Shown here piece by piece: positions 1 to 13,145 of a DNA stretch of 64,000 nucleotides. The notes beneath the pieces are model-generated. The model made no database searches. It was not told the origin of the DNA and saw only the letters and a list, made by a program, of their open reading frames with translations. The position numbers were made by a program, and so were the translations under genes. The stretch is from Opisthocomus hoazin. Taxonomy: Eukaryota; Chordata; Aves; Opisthocomiformes; Opisthocomidae. Within the stretch, counting starts at the first letter, position 1. Every line of letters begins with the position of its first letter. The DNA is taken from positions 5,208,001-5,272,000 of the forward strand of contig NC_134436.1 in the NCBI RefSeq assembly GCF_030867145.1, written 5' to 3'.

Positions 1-999
1 TCCAGCACAATTCTATTAAGAGCAAGGTGGCTTAGCTTTTGCTGTAGATGTTTTTGGTAGATAATTCTGATTGAAACTGGTCGGATAGTGGCTGAACACG
101 TGGTTGTGCCAGCGTATCTGAGGGCAGCGATGAGTGAGTGGGGCGCATTGGGGCGATAACCTAAGCCTGCATCCGATGCAGCCGGAATAGCATGTCTGAT
201 CATCCCCTTGCGGAAGCAAAACTCTACCCAGGAAAGAAATTGCCTGGAAAAGGAGCTAGGGAGGCAAGAACCTAAGCGTGAGATCTTGGTGTGATGCCCT
301 GGGCAGTGGGAATAGGGGCACAATACTGATACATGCAAACTAGGCAGTTATGAATTTGAATAAGGAGGCAATTTTACCTTTCCTGGAACACTGGTGAGAG
401 GGTCCGCACTTCAATAACAATGTTGAAAATTCAGGAATAGTGGCAAAAAGTCATAAAATTAATCAATGCAGGCAGAAGAGTGCTTCAATTGAAAGACATG
501 AACAGCGCGGTCTGTTTAGAATCACAGACAAGAATCAAGAGGGGTTGGTTAGTCGTGTCAGGACTGTCAAAAGGAGAATGCACTTTTCAGCAAAGAGGAA
601 AAGAAGCCTAGAAGAGCCAGCGCCTGGGAGCAGAAACCGGATGTGTTTTAACTTGAAATGAAGCACAGAGGTTTAAAGCAGCGATTAAAAGTTGGTGAGA
701 CAAACTCTCAGAAGCAGTGGGAGATTCTCTACCTATTGATGTCTTCAAATCAAGACTGGGGGCCTTTCTGGAGGAGGTGCATTAGCCAGCTGCAGGTGAC
801 AGGACTGTATGCAGGTGGCATGTTGTCGCTTATACAAAGGTCAGGTCGGTCAGCATCCCTTCTGTCCTTAATGTGCCTTGGCTGGGCAGGTGATCAATCC
901 TCTAGGAAAGCTGTGGAGTGGAGAGGATGGGAACAGGAGGAAGAGGTGAAGATACAGCATTGCTTAAACTTGCTTTTTTTTGTTCTTTTTTTAATGTAG
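1..999. other. DELE1 upstream intron sequence, no exon recognised
   Basis: The first coding exon I can support begins at 1000 and needs two carried-over bases, so DELE1 enters from the left and this stretch should be intron. Short open frames here show no resemblance to the DELE1 N-terminal half. The only recognisable item is an old CR1-like tail at about 700-870, listed separately. Confidence 0.5.
700..872 (+). mobile_element. Ancient CR1/L3-type LINE 3' end fragment
   Basis: The stretch reads like the 3' terminal part of old amniote CR1 elements. It has the phrase 'gatgtcttcaaatcaagact' at about 738-757, followed by 'gcctttctggaggaggtgc' and a 'tgtatgcagg' block, in the order seen in turtle and crocodile CR1 tails. 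It is heavily diverged and lies in the DELE1 intron in sense orientation. The subfamily cannot be named without a repeat library. Confidence 0.5.
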
Positions 1000-3900
1000 G
1001 GGCGTTCCATATTGCCGAGAGCTCCAGCTTGGGGACAATTCTGTGCACGCCAAAGGTAAGCTTTCCTTTTTCCCACCATCCGTCTGCACCTGAGGATGCT
1101 TCCCTACAGGACGACATCTCAGTGTGATCCCAACCACAGCCTGAGCAATCCACTTGCACACAGGACTGTTTTCTGCCCTGCATAGCTGGAGGCCAGGAGA
1201 AAGACATGATATGCTGCCCTGTGGTCTAGCCGGAGTAAAGTTCCAGGGACTATGAATTGGCATCCTGCTCCTTTAAGGTGTCTGGGTAACAGTGATGCTA
1301 GTAGAGAAGCACTGAAAGAAAATGGGAGTGGAAAAAAAAAATAACAAGAAAAAATCCTATCCGGTAGCACCAGTCTGTTCTTGTCTATTTGCATTTTGAT
1401 GCAATCTTTCACTAGATGATTACGCTCTGTTGCTATTTTGGCTTTTACCAGACAACCCATGACTGGAGAAGGTGGTGTCGCTCCTCCTAAAGCTGCAAAT
1501 CAGGACTGGCTCTTGTCTGTTATAGAGTGGAAGACACTTTGGGCTTGAAGAGGGTGCATCAGCTTGAGAGTCACAAGGCCGTAAATTATGTTATTGTTCT
1601 TGTGATTAAACCTGCTAATGCCTTGCATTTCACAGTCTTAGGTGCAGAGAATGCCGCATTTTAAAAATCAGTCAGCTGAGCAATTGCTCAAGGACAGTTT
1701 GAGCAGAATGGAGGTAAATTCAGTATTTAGCAGAGTAGGATCCTCTCTTTGACATGGAAGTGACCTCTGCTCTCCCACCAGAAAGGTGTTCGCTTGGTCT
1801 GCCGAGTGGCTGAGTGTCGAGCTCCCCGTCTGGAGAGTTGCCACTTTCTGCAGGGCCCATAGGAAGACTCTCTAGCTCGTTCGTAGGTAGCAGGGCAGGT
1901 CTCAGGAGCTTCTCGGGAGACGAGGGGAGTTGGTCCATGTCTTGTGCTCTCATGAGCAGCTCCAAGTGCTGGCTGAGCAGTAAAGCTGTTGGGTGGCGAG
2001 GGGCATTTTTGCTGCGTGACTTCCCCGAGTGCGGAGGCATCTCGGCTCGTGTGCAGTGTGCGGTGCTGCCGCTCGAGGGCACTAAATTTGTACGCAGGCT
2101 GGGAAGCTAAAGCTGCAGGCCGGGATAATCCGCCGCCCACCTCCCGGAGCTGTGGTAAAGTGAAAAATATTGTTCATTACTGAGAAGGAAGAGACATTGT
2201 CTCTGCTGTGCAGGATTTTATTAGGAGTGTGCAGCGTTCAGTAAGCTGACAGTGTGGGCTCAGCTGGAACTGTGTGAAGCTTATACAAATATGTCAGTGC
2301 ATGTCTGGCAGAAACTGTGCTGTCGACATAATGCAGGAGGGTGAACAAGGGCTGATGTTACTTTTGAAGGGGGGAGTTGTGAGTGCTATCAGTTATTTGC
2401 TAAATTCTGAAAGGTCTGATGATATCCCAGAGGCCACACCACGCTCCCTGGCCAGAGGAGAGGCGAGCAATGTCCATACAGCTTCCATAACTAGATGGCT
2501 GTGTAGGACGGGGAGACTTTTTTGCGGACACGTTACACCAGATTACATCACTCTCTTGATAACTAATAGTACAGTACAAATGTGCCTCACTGCGTAGTTT
2601 CCAAGAAAGAATCTCCTATAGGGTTTGTATGTTTTTGCTGTCTTAATAGCTTTCTTCTTTAACTCCTCAGGGTGACCCAGCTCAGCGAGGACATTTAGAG
2701 GAAGCTGCTTTCCACCTGCAGCAGATTTTCCGGATTGACATTTCCATTGCGTTGAATATCCTCGGTAATGTGGACTTGGGTTTGTTTTGTCCTTAAACCA
2801 CACATTTCTCTTTTTGGAGGACCTCCAGATTGTTGCAGGTCTTGTGTGAAGGCAGAGATGGCATATGCCCAAGCTGAAGCCTCCTTTCAGCAATTTCAAC
2901 TGTACTTTGAGAGATTTATTGTCCTTTGTCCCATCCTGCCACCTGATTTATATCAGCATATTTAAATCCAGGCTTGGTTGAAGCCTGTACTGTTGTCCTG
3001 ACATCTGTAGTTAGAAATTAAGCCATCTCTGTCTTTCTCGCAACACAAGCTGTCATATCATTGTACCCTTTTTTATTGTCTGAGATCTCAGTCTTCCTGG
3101 CAAGCTGAAAAAGCAATTGCAGAATTGCAACTCTAAGAAGAGCTGAAGGAAGATGCAATGATCTAAGAAAAAAATACCTGCCCTATATACATCACTAGTT
3201 GTAGCACCAAAAAAGCAAGCCACTTTTGTGCGAACCATACGTTATGTTAGCCCGTGATCCTTCTTTGCAAAGAGACTAGAAAAATTCCTAAAATGCAGCG
3301 TTGCCATTATTATTATGGAAGCTCTGGTCCTGTGGAGTGAGGGTCGGTGAGCCAGGCAGAAGTGGACTGGAGAACTTGGCAGGGGCCAAGAAAGGCCCAG
3401 TAGCTGTGGGGAAGGTTGCTGCATTTGAGGCTGTGTTCTGTCTATTTTCTTTTCCCCTGTTTTTACATTGTGTTCTTCTCAGGGATTGAAAGCATGAGAG
3501 CGGGCCATTACAGGATAGCCTATACCTGCTTCAAACTGGCAGCAGATCGAGGCTACAGCAAAGCCCAGTTCAATGTGGGTCTGTGTTATGAGCATGGCAG
3601 AGGCACGGAAAAAGACTTGGAAAAGGTATCCATGGCTGGTAGGGTTGCGTATGTGCGGCACAGACCAGGAGAGTGGTCTTTATTGGGTGCACAGGCACTT
3701 TTCTCCTATTGCATGGATAGAACAGTCTCTGAAGTCTTGTTAGAAAATGCTGGAAATAATACAGACTGTGGGTTTGCAGTGCTGGCTTCAGCATCATAGA
3801 TCCCCTCAGAGATGTGCTCCTGAAATCCCCTTTCTCGTAGCTTCTGAGGTCTTCTCATAGGTACACGGGCTGTGCCACTAGCACCCAGGAGAGTACCAAG

Positions 3901-6900
3901 GAGAAACCTGTCATGTTGCTGTATTTAAAACACCACTGCACATCCGAGGGCTTCTTTACATCTCGAGCAGTCCAGTTTGGGAGCCTTAACTACAGCCTGC
4001 CACCTAGTGCGTGCTGGCCATAGTCAGCATCTTCTGTAGCTGGAAAGATCTGCAAAGGCAGCTTGTTTTGAGTAATTGTGCAGATTCCCGTTGGCACAGA
4101 GTAATCTTTGGTATTGTTGGCCCATTGCCACCCCCTTCAACACAGGGAATTTTGACTAGGGAAGGCAGGGTGGTTAGAGGGCTCTCGTACAGTCGCAGTC
4201 CACTGTCTCACTTAAACAATCTCATGTTCTTCTGCAGGGAGGTGTGGGAGAGCTGCATGTGCAGCTTATGATAGGTCTTGACAGAGAGGTCAAGCTTGTC
4301 CTGGCTAGAGGGGAGTCATGTCATGTTTGAGGGCATATATTACCTGAATCACACAACTATGTTTCTCTTTCTACAGGCAGCTTTTTATTACTACCACGCA
4401 GCCAAGAGCTGTCACCCAATGGCGCAGTACCGCTACGCTAGATACCTCTTATGCCACAGACCTGAAAATGAATGGGACAGGCATCAGAAGGCAGTGACTT
4501 TCCTGGAGCAAGCAGCAATGGCCGGGATTACAGAGGTTAGTGTCCACAGCATGGGAGTTCATAGGAGAGAGCCAGCAGAGAACCCTGTCTAAAGGATTTG
4601 AACCATCCATGAAGACATCCTAGAAAGCAGCATCTGTGGGACTGGAAGCAAAATTCTTCCTACATATTTATGGTCCTGACAGTGTACGGGGGACAGCCCT
4701 GCCTGCAGGTAGGAGGCAGCTAGGTACCCACTGTGTCAACAGTGTTGGTTGTCTGTTTTGCTGTTGAGCTTTTTAATGTGGCTCTTAGATTAGACACCTA
4801 GATTAGACCATTGGCTTAAGAAAACTGCCCTACAGTGAAAACGTAGCTGTGTTTCATCTCCTCTCAATTCCAAGAGTACGGGTTGCTTTGATGGAGGACC
4901 TTCAACTTGAAGTAAGAACAGATCCTTATATTGTATCTGTGACTTCTCAAGATGATTCATCCTCATGGATCTGTGTACCCTGCCCTCCTTTCCCACTCTT
5001 TAGGAGATGCATTTAGGCATGTGCCATCTTGTGTTGCGAATGCCAGTCGTTCTGGCAGTGACTGTATCTCATGTAGCACGCTGTTCCAGGAAGTGCATCT
5101 GCTGTATCTTATGGACAGCTCACGAGTAGGAGCTGTTCTCTGGCTCTGACTTCCACAGTGCAGTTTGAAATGATATTCTGGGTCTTATGGTGTTAGTATG
5201 GTGTGTTAACTGCACATATAGTGGAGTTCTATAGATAAATGTGATTTTTCGTGTTTACCATGTCAGACTGATTTTTCCTAGGGCAGCCCTCCCTTCTGTC
5301 AACAGGCTCTGCAGCAAGCAGGGTACTTAGCACGCTTGTCTTGCCGCAGTAACCTCGGCATCTGAGCAACTTGCAAAATCAGTAAAAGAACTGGAGTAGT
5401 TAAGGGGGAAAATCCTGGCTGATTTGTACCTTGTGGTTTTGTTGCAGGCACAGGCTTATCTTGGAGTGTTCTACATGAGGGGGCTGCAGCCTAAGGAAAA
5501 GAGAGGCCTGAAGTACCTGCTGCTGGCAGCGAAGAACGGCGTAAGTAATCCCTTTGCAAGCTATGATTTTTCTCAGTTTAGGATCATTGCAGGTTACAGG
5601 TGGCAGATTTCAGGGCTTCTTGGAAATCAGAGCGAGAGTCGGGACTTTACTGCACAGTCTGAAAGGGCAGAGTGGAGCCTTGGTGCATTTTGGAGAGGAA
5701 GCAGGCCCTGGGGCGCAGACCCTACAAGACATGAATGTAGAAACAGCCCTGCTGGGTTGGAGTAGTTCTCACAGCACCAGTGCTTATATTCATCTAGCAT
5801 AATTTTACAGTTTCCCATTGTGGAGCATCTGCACCCTCTTCAGTCAAACGCTTTCACTACTGTATCACTTTGAGAACTTTGTTGTGTCTGTCTTGAATCT
5901 GTTCTTCAAAACTGGCCCATTATTTCTTGCCTTCTATAAGAGAGGATGAAAAGACTATTTCTGTTTCTTTGCAGGGACCTTTAGTGTACTTAAATACTTG
6001 AATCCCCATTCAACCTTCCCCTGTTGTATGAGTTTATCCTCACACATCATGTTGTCTAGATCCCCAACAATTTCCTTGCTCACTGTTGAACTTTCTCCAA
6101 GTGACCCAGGCTTATTTTTTTTGAAGGGCAGTGCGACAATCTCGGCGTAGTAGTGCTCCTGAACCTTTACCAGCACTTAGAGTAGTAGAAGTATGACATC
6201 CCATGTCTTGCAGCCAGGTTTCTGCATCCCACAGTTCTGTTTCTTTACAGCACTGTGACATTGTTCACTCGTTTTCAGCTTGCACTGCATTGTAATAGCT
6301 AGTTTTTTTGTGAAGAACTTGCTCATTTTACCTGCAGTTCCCACAGCGTTTGTGTAATGGAAAATAATGAATAGCTATTCCCTCTTCTTCTGGCTAATAC
6401 TTCTGAGTCTGTCGCTCGTAAGTATGTCCTCTCTGAGTAATTTCTTTTGCAGGCTGCAGAGCACTAGTTTAGTTTGTCTCTCCATGTAGTTAAGCTGTTC
6501 CATTTTGCTTGTCAGTCTTCCCTCTATTTTTCTAATTCTCCTTTGACCATTTTAAGATGCTTCGACTAAAACTGGACTCAAGATGGAGGCATGCCGGAGA
6601 TCTCACATCAGGAGATCCTCTGCTTTGTTCTAGATTTCCTTCCAATAACTCCTGATATTGTCTGCACTTTTGCCTGCCACAGAGCAGTGACTTGATGGTT
6701 TCAGGGAACTATCACAGTGACTCACAAATTTCTTTCTGTAAGCACTACTTTGCATTTGTCAACACTTCAGTTTCCTCTATGATTGTGTTGCCCACTCTTA
6801 GTCCTGGAGGATGTTCTCGAAGTAATTCTTGGCAATAAATTTGAGCACTCTGACACTGCATCACTTGCAAACTTTACTATGTCAATTTTCACCCACTTTT

Positions 6901-9702
6901 AAGAATGCAGACACTGTCAGATCACTGGTGAGACTAGACCTGATTAGCCCCAGCAGCTCAGACGTCATGTTCGTGATGGTTGATACAGTATTTAATTCCA
7001 AATCTGCTAAAGATCTCGCATAAGCTGCATCATTGACTCCTTTCTTTCAGCCTGATGTCAGATACGTATGCTGCACGATGTAACAATGAATTACATCATT
7101 AAATAGGTGATTGTCATTTACTGAATGCCTAGTAAGCCCTTAATAACAGAAAATCTAGCAGGTAACTGCAGGTCCCGGGGTACCTCCCAGTGTTTTGCAT
7201 GTTTTGGTCACAGCCATGACAGTTCTCAGAAACCGGTCATCTTTGCCCATCTCTGCTTCCCGATGGGTGCTGGCTGCGGGTGTACCACAGTCTCATCTTT
7301 GGTGGCAGCCTTATGCATAGCTCTGTGGGACGTAACCCCACGCGTTCTGCTGGGAGAAGGGCTCCATAAGTCTGTTCTTTTCCCATTACCCTGGAGTATG
7401 GATTTGTGTTCAGGTGGTTAAAAGAATACCGGATACAGGTGAGGCAAGGATGGCACCGTTTAGCTACAGCTCCAAAAAAGGGAGAACAGGCAGAAAAAGT
7501 CATGGGTTCGGTGTTTCTCTCTCAGGTTGTTGCTCTGTGCTAGAGCCAGGGGGGAACTCTGACAAGTGTTCTTCCAAACACAACAGTGCTTCAGAGAACT
7601 GCGTTTTACTTTGGTTACCGCTTTTTATCCTCCTTTATTTTATGCATGCAAGCATGGAATATAAAAACCACATTAAAGAGTGTTGTTGGAGAACTGAGTC
7701 TGACCTTCAGATTTCAAAGTATATCACAGTCACTTATGCCATGCTAATTTGGGGATCTCTTCTCCTTGTGGTCTTGTCTTTGAGGTGTTCATCATGTAAG
7801 AGATGGCTAGTGGAATACTTCATACTTATCTAACCCTGTCTCTTGTCACATCTGAAGTGCCAATCCTTCAACATGTTTATCTCATCTCTAAAGAAGTTTG
7901 TTGCTGTCATAAACTGAGACTTGCAACATTTTGCAAAGCACCCACTCCTTGAGTTCTTTGCTTTTCTCTACCAGCTACAGCCGAGACAGCAACACTTACA
8001 ATATGTTCTTTTCTCATGGCTTTATTAAAACTGGCTACTTCCTTACTTTTTTCTTTCTTTTTTCTTCTTTTCTTTTTTTGCAAAGCCTTGTTTAGATCAT
8101 GTTTCTGGCAGTCATACTCTTCAAGTTACGTTGCTGGCTTTTTTTGCTGGAAAAGGTCTGTGTGACCACTAGCCCATGTGGTCTTTTCAATGTCTTCAGG
8201 ACCGTCATCTTGCTTTCTTGCTGTCTGTGAGACCTTTTTCCTCCTAGTGGAACTCAAAGATAAAGCGCACAGCCGACACATAAACATGTCACAGGTTTGG
8301 GTTTGGCTTCACTGATGCATCTGCGGTGACATCCTCTACTTTCTAATTCATTCTTTCTCAGCAGTTATGTATGTCTGAGTAGTTCAGGTGCTTTTTCTCT
8401 AGCACTTATTTGCTTGACTTCATTTCTGCTGCTTGAGATTTCTTCTGGAATATAATCAGGTGGGGCTGAGCAAGATAGTGGTGCACTGTTGTGTTGAAGG
8501 CCTGATGGCCTGATGCTGCCAAGGGGAATCTTCCCATCCTGGGTAGCAAGTACCTCTGTGGCATTTGTTATGTTTTTACAAGACTTCTGCGTGAACTGTA
8601 ACAGGGCAGTCCACAGGGCGTGCTCAGAGTTTGGGTGTGAGCAGGATGTGGGCGCAGTCAAGGCTGCCCACGTCCTCTTAGCGCTGACCCCTGAGACAAT
8701 CGAGATGCTCTGCGCAGACAGCAGTTCCTTTGTGCCTGTGACGCAGACCTGGATGTTGAAGGGAAATCAGTGAATTTAATTGGAAAGGGGTACACAGGAG
8801 CAGAGTCAGAGATAGCCAATAAGAAATTCTGCTTCACTGTGTGCTCAGAGAAGGGACTAAATTACTGAAGATACGGTCCGAGGGACCAAAGATAGAGGAG
8901 TAAAATTTAAAGAAGGTGACCAAAGATAGAGCAGTAAACTTTAAAGAAGGTGTTAAAGACTCTCTGTTCTCCTTTCTGTGTGCTGTCGTCACTTCTTCAT
9001 CATGTGGGGCTGATTGCTGTGCTTTCTCCTGTGGCTAGGATGCCCAAAGCAGGTATCATGTGGGCGTTTGCTATGAGAAGGGCCTTGGAGTGCAGCAGAA
9101 CCTGGAAGAAGCGATGAGACACTACCGACAGTCAGCTGCTGCGGGCAACAGGAATGCTCGGGAGAGACTGCAAGTGTTAGAAGAGGAGGTGGAAGGTACC
9201 ATGGGCAGCAGGGGAAGAGGGTGTGTGGGACTGCGTGGCATAGTGACCCCATAAAAGCGGGGCTGGTATTGCCAGAGGAAAGGTAGCACAGGGCCATGGC
9301 AAGATGGCGTCATTTTTACTGAAGGAAGCACTTTTCTTTCTCAGTTCTCTCCACTTCTTGCCAGCTATTTCCAGTCAAGCTGAAGTGGAGAAACTGTTTC
9401 CATAGTATGATGCGTCATTAATATCTTGTTTTTGTGTACTTTCAGATGTGCAAACAAAGCATCTGTTCCCCTCCGGAATGAGAGCCTCTTCCTCTAGCCC
9501 CTGTTTCTGGGCTATTGAGCGTGTGCCTGCAGGCCTCCACGCCAGCCAGCCAAGACAATCTGCCCTCGCCCTGCCCCACTCTTGGAGCGCAGATGCACTC
9601 CACACGATGATGCTCGGCAGTGCCGGATGGAGCCATGCCCTCAGAAACGGGGCAACACCACTGGAACTGCAGCGCTTGGAGCCTCACCACTGCTGTTATT
9701 AG
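1000..9702 (+). CDS. DELE1: DELE1, DAP3-binding cell death enhancer (3' part, eight exons)
   Basis: DELE1 is a mitochondrial protein cleaved by OMA1 under stress; its C-terminal fragment oligomerises and activates the eIF2-alpha kinase HRI (established for human). Coding exons read from splice sites: 1000-1055, 1642-1713, 2671-2764, 3483-3625, 4377-4535, 5448-5540, 9039-9195, 9446-9702. All join in frame to give about 342 residues and end in TAG. Sel1/TPR-like repeats are plain: 'RGYSKAQFNVGLCYEHGRGT' (3545-3604), 'HPMAQYRYARYLL' (about 4417-4455), 'AQAYLGVFYMRG', and 'YHVGVCYEKGLGVQQNLEEA' (9054-9113), each closely matching human. The 24-residue exon at 1642 and the 18-residue exon at 1000 are less conserved. 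The last exon is diverged but keeps Ser-rich and 'PLE' features. The N-terminal targeting and OMA1-cleavage part lies outside the window. It is convergent with PCDH12, as in human. Confidence 0.93.
6735..6930 (-). mobile_element. Ancient CR1/L3-type LINE remnant, antisense in DELE1 intron
   Basis: In the 3.5-kb intron 5541-9038, this stretch carries the reverse-complement signature of old amniote CR1 ORF2. It runs 'cactactttgcatttgtcaa', then 'gtgttgcccactcttagtcc', then 'tcacttgcaaactttactat', in the usual order and spacing. The flanks (about 5780-6735 and 6930-7080) have similar AT-rich composition and may be further pieces, but I cannot align them by eye. No exon was found in this intron. 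Confidence 0.6.
8884..8951 (+). repeat. 34-bp direct tandem duplication
   Basis: Two adjacent 34-bp units (8884-8917 and 8918-8951) both read 'gaccaaagatagag.agtaaa.tttaaagaaggt' and differ at two positions. They sit in the DELE1 intron, 88 bp before the exon at 9039. This is a recent local duplication with no evident function. Confidence 0.9.
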
Positions 9703-12678
9703 AGCAGTTGGTAAGTGAAACAAGCAGGTAGAAGGGCAGGCAGCCCTTAGTCTGCGTGGAGCTGGAAGCAGGCTAGCAGTGAGTTGAAATAGAAACCCTT
9801 CTGTTAATGGAACAGAAGTCATTTTTAAATATGGGGGTTTTGAGAGTAAACCTTGTGATATCCCCTATGCCACCGTGTCGTCTGGCCCTCTGCCTCCCAA
9901 TACAGTGGCCTTTCTTATGCTCCTGCATTTCCATACAGAGCTACCACGGTGCCACAGTGATATAATTTGGGGCTGTAATTCCAATAGCCCTGCACATCTT
10001 GCACGTGGTCCCCCAGTGAGGTTTACAACCCACCATATGGTGATGCTGGCAGCTAACTCTCTGATGGGCCTGGTCTGCATCCTCTGAGGCAATTAGATCT
10101 CACTTCAAGACTAGCAGTTCCCACAGTGGTTCTGCTACCAGCACAGTCTGGGCTTGTCTCTACATTGCCATTGTGGCACTTCAGTCCACTTTCAAACCCG
10201 TGCAAGCGGCAGAGTGTATTCTCATTACTAGTTCACAGGTTTTTGTGAGATATGGCTTACGGATCCACCTGAACTGGTGAAAGTAATGGCTGTCCTCAGC
10301 CATGCCGCATTGTTGTCGGTGCCTTTTGGTCCCCAGTTGTTATTCCTTCAGCTCTGGCAGTGAGCTGCTCCCATGGGTACACCCCTTTGAGTCACGATGA
10401 GCACGGTTTGCTTCAAAATTTATATCGTTCGTGTTTCCTAAGCACACCAGCTCATTTTCACTGAAGTGGATAAGGGATGCTCCCAGCGGGCAGTAACCAC
10501 TGTCAGGCAGACAGCAGCAAGCAGCTGGTATGATAATTTCTTCCACTGGGGCAGCTGAATCCGGAAAAAGACATTTGTCCACACCAGTTTAAACTGGTTC
10601 AAGGGCATCTGTACAAACTGTCCAGCTTCCTGTAGCCGTGGTGCTCTGGTGCTTTGTGAAGATCAGGCTCTGGAAAACAAAGGCCCCATCCTGAACTTGC
10701 TGTGGTCTCCGTTCAGTGAGGGAGGGGCACAGCCAGAGCTCAACACATCTGATTGTTCTTCTAGTCTGGTCTGTCTTTCTGCTCAGACCAAAGTTTCTTA
10801 GACCGTTTCCTTTATCAAGCAGGATACAATTGGCAGGAAATTCCTCGGGTGGATTTCCTATTCTGTGATAATCCGCAGCGTGCTTACGCATTGGTCAGGA
10901 CAGGACAGGGGTAAGGGTTGGGGGGGGTTGAAAGCAGTTTGCAGAATCAGGAAGTTGAACCAAGAGAGAGGAATTTGTCTCTTTTTTAATGTGCTTATTG
11001 TAATGTATTTTTGTGTAAAGCTTGTCCTTTGACAAGCACATCAAAGTAACTTTACTGAGAAAGATGTGAGGTTGTGCCATGCATTTGTCCTCTGTGTGTA
11101 TTCCCAAGATGCAGAGGAATCCCGTAGGGCTGCGTCTCCTCACAGTCACAGATATGCCTCCCTCGTGGTTTGCACAGCTGCAGCTCAGTTAGAATTTGGC
11201 TCACTGTTATTGTTTTGGTGCAAGAGCCCGTTTTGTTTGTGAAACAAAACAGCAAGATATTTCTGTTAGCAGCGCAGCAGTATAAGCAGGCGGGGGCAAA
11301 TCCATCAGTGTAGTTTATTGCCAGAGACGAGGTCGTGTGTAAAGTGTTTTGGAGACTCCAAATACAACAGTGGATATTTTGGATATTAAAGAGTCTACCT
11401 GGGGAAATCTTACTCTGTTGCTTTTGTCACGTGGCCCCAAGAGTAACTGAAAGGGGTAACTTTCTCATTTACTCTGCTTTAAATTATCTGTGTGATTGCT
11501 GCTGTGGCCTGTGTGTGTACACACGAAAAGGAGGGCACTGTCACCCCCGGGTGCATGGGAAAGGAACGCGGGTAGGGCACTCCTGAGATGCTCCAGGATC
11601 ATGTCTTCTGGGTTGTGCTGCCTGTTCCTTTTCAACCTAACAGTAAAATGAAAGCCAAAAATATCACCCAAAGACACCTGATGCAACAGCCCCACCATGA
11701 GCAAATTAGCTTTGGAGAAACCTGTGTTGTGAACTGCAGTATCTGTGGAGAAGTCGGGCAGTATTTTTAATGTAAAGGTGGTGAAGGAAAGCAAGCAGTG
11801 TGTACAAAGCACTGCTGGCCCTGCACTGTGACGGAGGGGGGGCTGGCAGTCCCTTCTCAGCCTGGCTTTTGTAGTCACTCAGCAAGCAATGACGGTGCGC
11901 GTTGCTGGCAGCGGAGCTGGTGGATTACCCTCGTTCCCATGGCTTGACTCTCACCTACACAAGCACTTTGCTAGCACGCCCCAGGTTTGTTCAGGTGTTC
12001 TGTGTCAGAGTTGGAAGGCACAAACTGTGGTACAGAAGGGAGTCCCCTGTGTGCACGATCCAGAAGCACTTACCTGCCATCCATGCACCGCCGTGTAAGC
12101 CTACAGATGCACTCCAGCTGTTTAGGGCACTGTTGTCTTTCCATTCTCTGCGAGTGCAAATCCCCATGGTTAACACCACCTGTGGGCTTCCTCCTCTGTT
12201 ACTAATATCTGTGTCTTAGTTTTCCTACACATGCTATTATCCTAAAACTGTCTTACAGCTCAAGTACATACAGATCAAAGTGAAAACCCGTAATATGGTT
12301 GAAGCTTGTGACTGAATATTTCAAAACAGTGTTTTCACACTTCCCTTTTCCCAGGTTACCTTTGGCAGACTCCAGCCATCTGTTGTCTGCTTCTGGGCAA
12401 GGACTATGCCGCAAAATCCAATGGCCTCCAAAGAGAGCATGGAGAGAGAAATCGTGGGCACCTAGTGCAGCCATAGGAGAGATGCCAGTGCTGATTTTGG
12501 GGCGTTTTACAAAATGCCAAGTTCACAGTGGTAGAACCACAAAAGCTGAAGGGATCAGTAGGAGACAGCAGGCAGATCTCCCCTTTCTGAGTTGCCATTT
12601 CAGGCTTTCTGCAGATGCATCGTTACGTCAGCTATACTGCACCTTGTTCCAGAGATGGTAGTGATAGGAGAAAACAAT
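9703..12678. other. Between DELE1 stop and PCDH12 3' end; no further gene seen
   Basis: This should hold the DELE1 3' UTR and the space between two convergent genes. I found no AATAAA close to the DELE1 stop. An ATTAAA occurs near 11380, but it is too common a motif to call. The open frames here (up to about 137 residues) lack recognisable domains, run on both strands and look like chance frames. There are no clear repeats. Confidence 0.5.
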
Positions 12679-12684
12679 TTTATT
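12679..12684 (-). terminator. Candidate PCDH12 polyadenylation signal
   Basis: TTTATT on the + strand reads AATAAA on -, about 460 bases beyond the PCDH12 stop codon. It is the first such hexamer downstream of the stop that I noticed. The position fits a short 3' UTR, but no transcript data support it. Confidence 0.45.
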
Positions 12685-13145
12685 TAAATAAGAACTGAGA
12701 TCCTGGAGCCCAACTCTGTAGCACGTTGCAAAGTCCATGACTGCGCTATGTTTATCGTCCGGGGTGCACAGTCTACAGTCACGTGGGTGTAGCTGTCTGT
12801 GTTGTGCTTGTGGTTAATCTAACAACCCCCCTACCCTCCGTTGGCCTGCCCGGGGAGGAGAGGGCCCTCCTGCTGTTGTGTGACTTGAGTGTGATGGTGA
12901 GGTGAAAGATGAGAGTGGAAGAGGAGGAAAGCTAGGAAGGCAAGAACAGGCAGGTAGAAGGGAAGTAAACAAGGTGAAATCAGTCATAGAGAAATTTGAT
13001 GGTGTGAGGCAAAGGAAGAAATAGCCTGTTGTGATCAGTCTACACATGGATGATACAGTGACCCTGCCAAAGCACACGTGTGCACCCCAAATGCAGAAAG
13101 AAGCTCTATCTGATTCTAATCTCCTTATCACAGCCGTCAAGCTGC

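Noticed and set aside
8571-8773. Cysteine-bearing 86-residue frame suggesting a gene fragment
   Set aside because: No family recognised, no splice context tying it to DELE1, and it falls in a large intron. Treated as chance.
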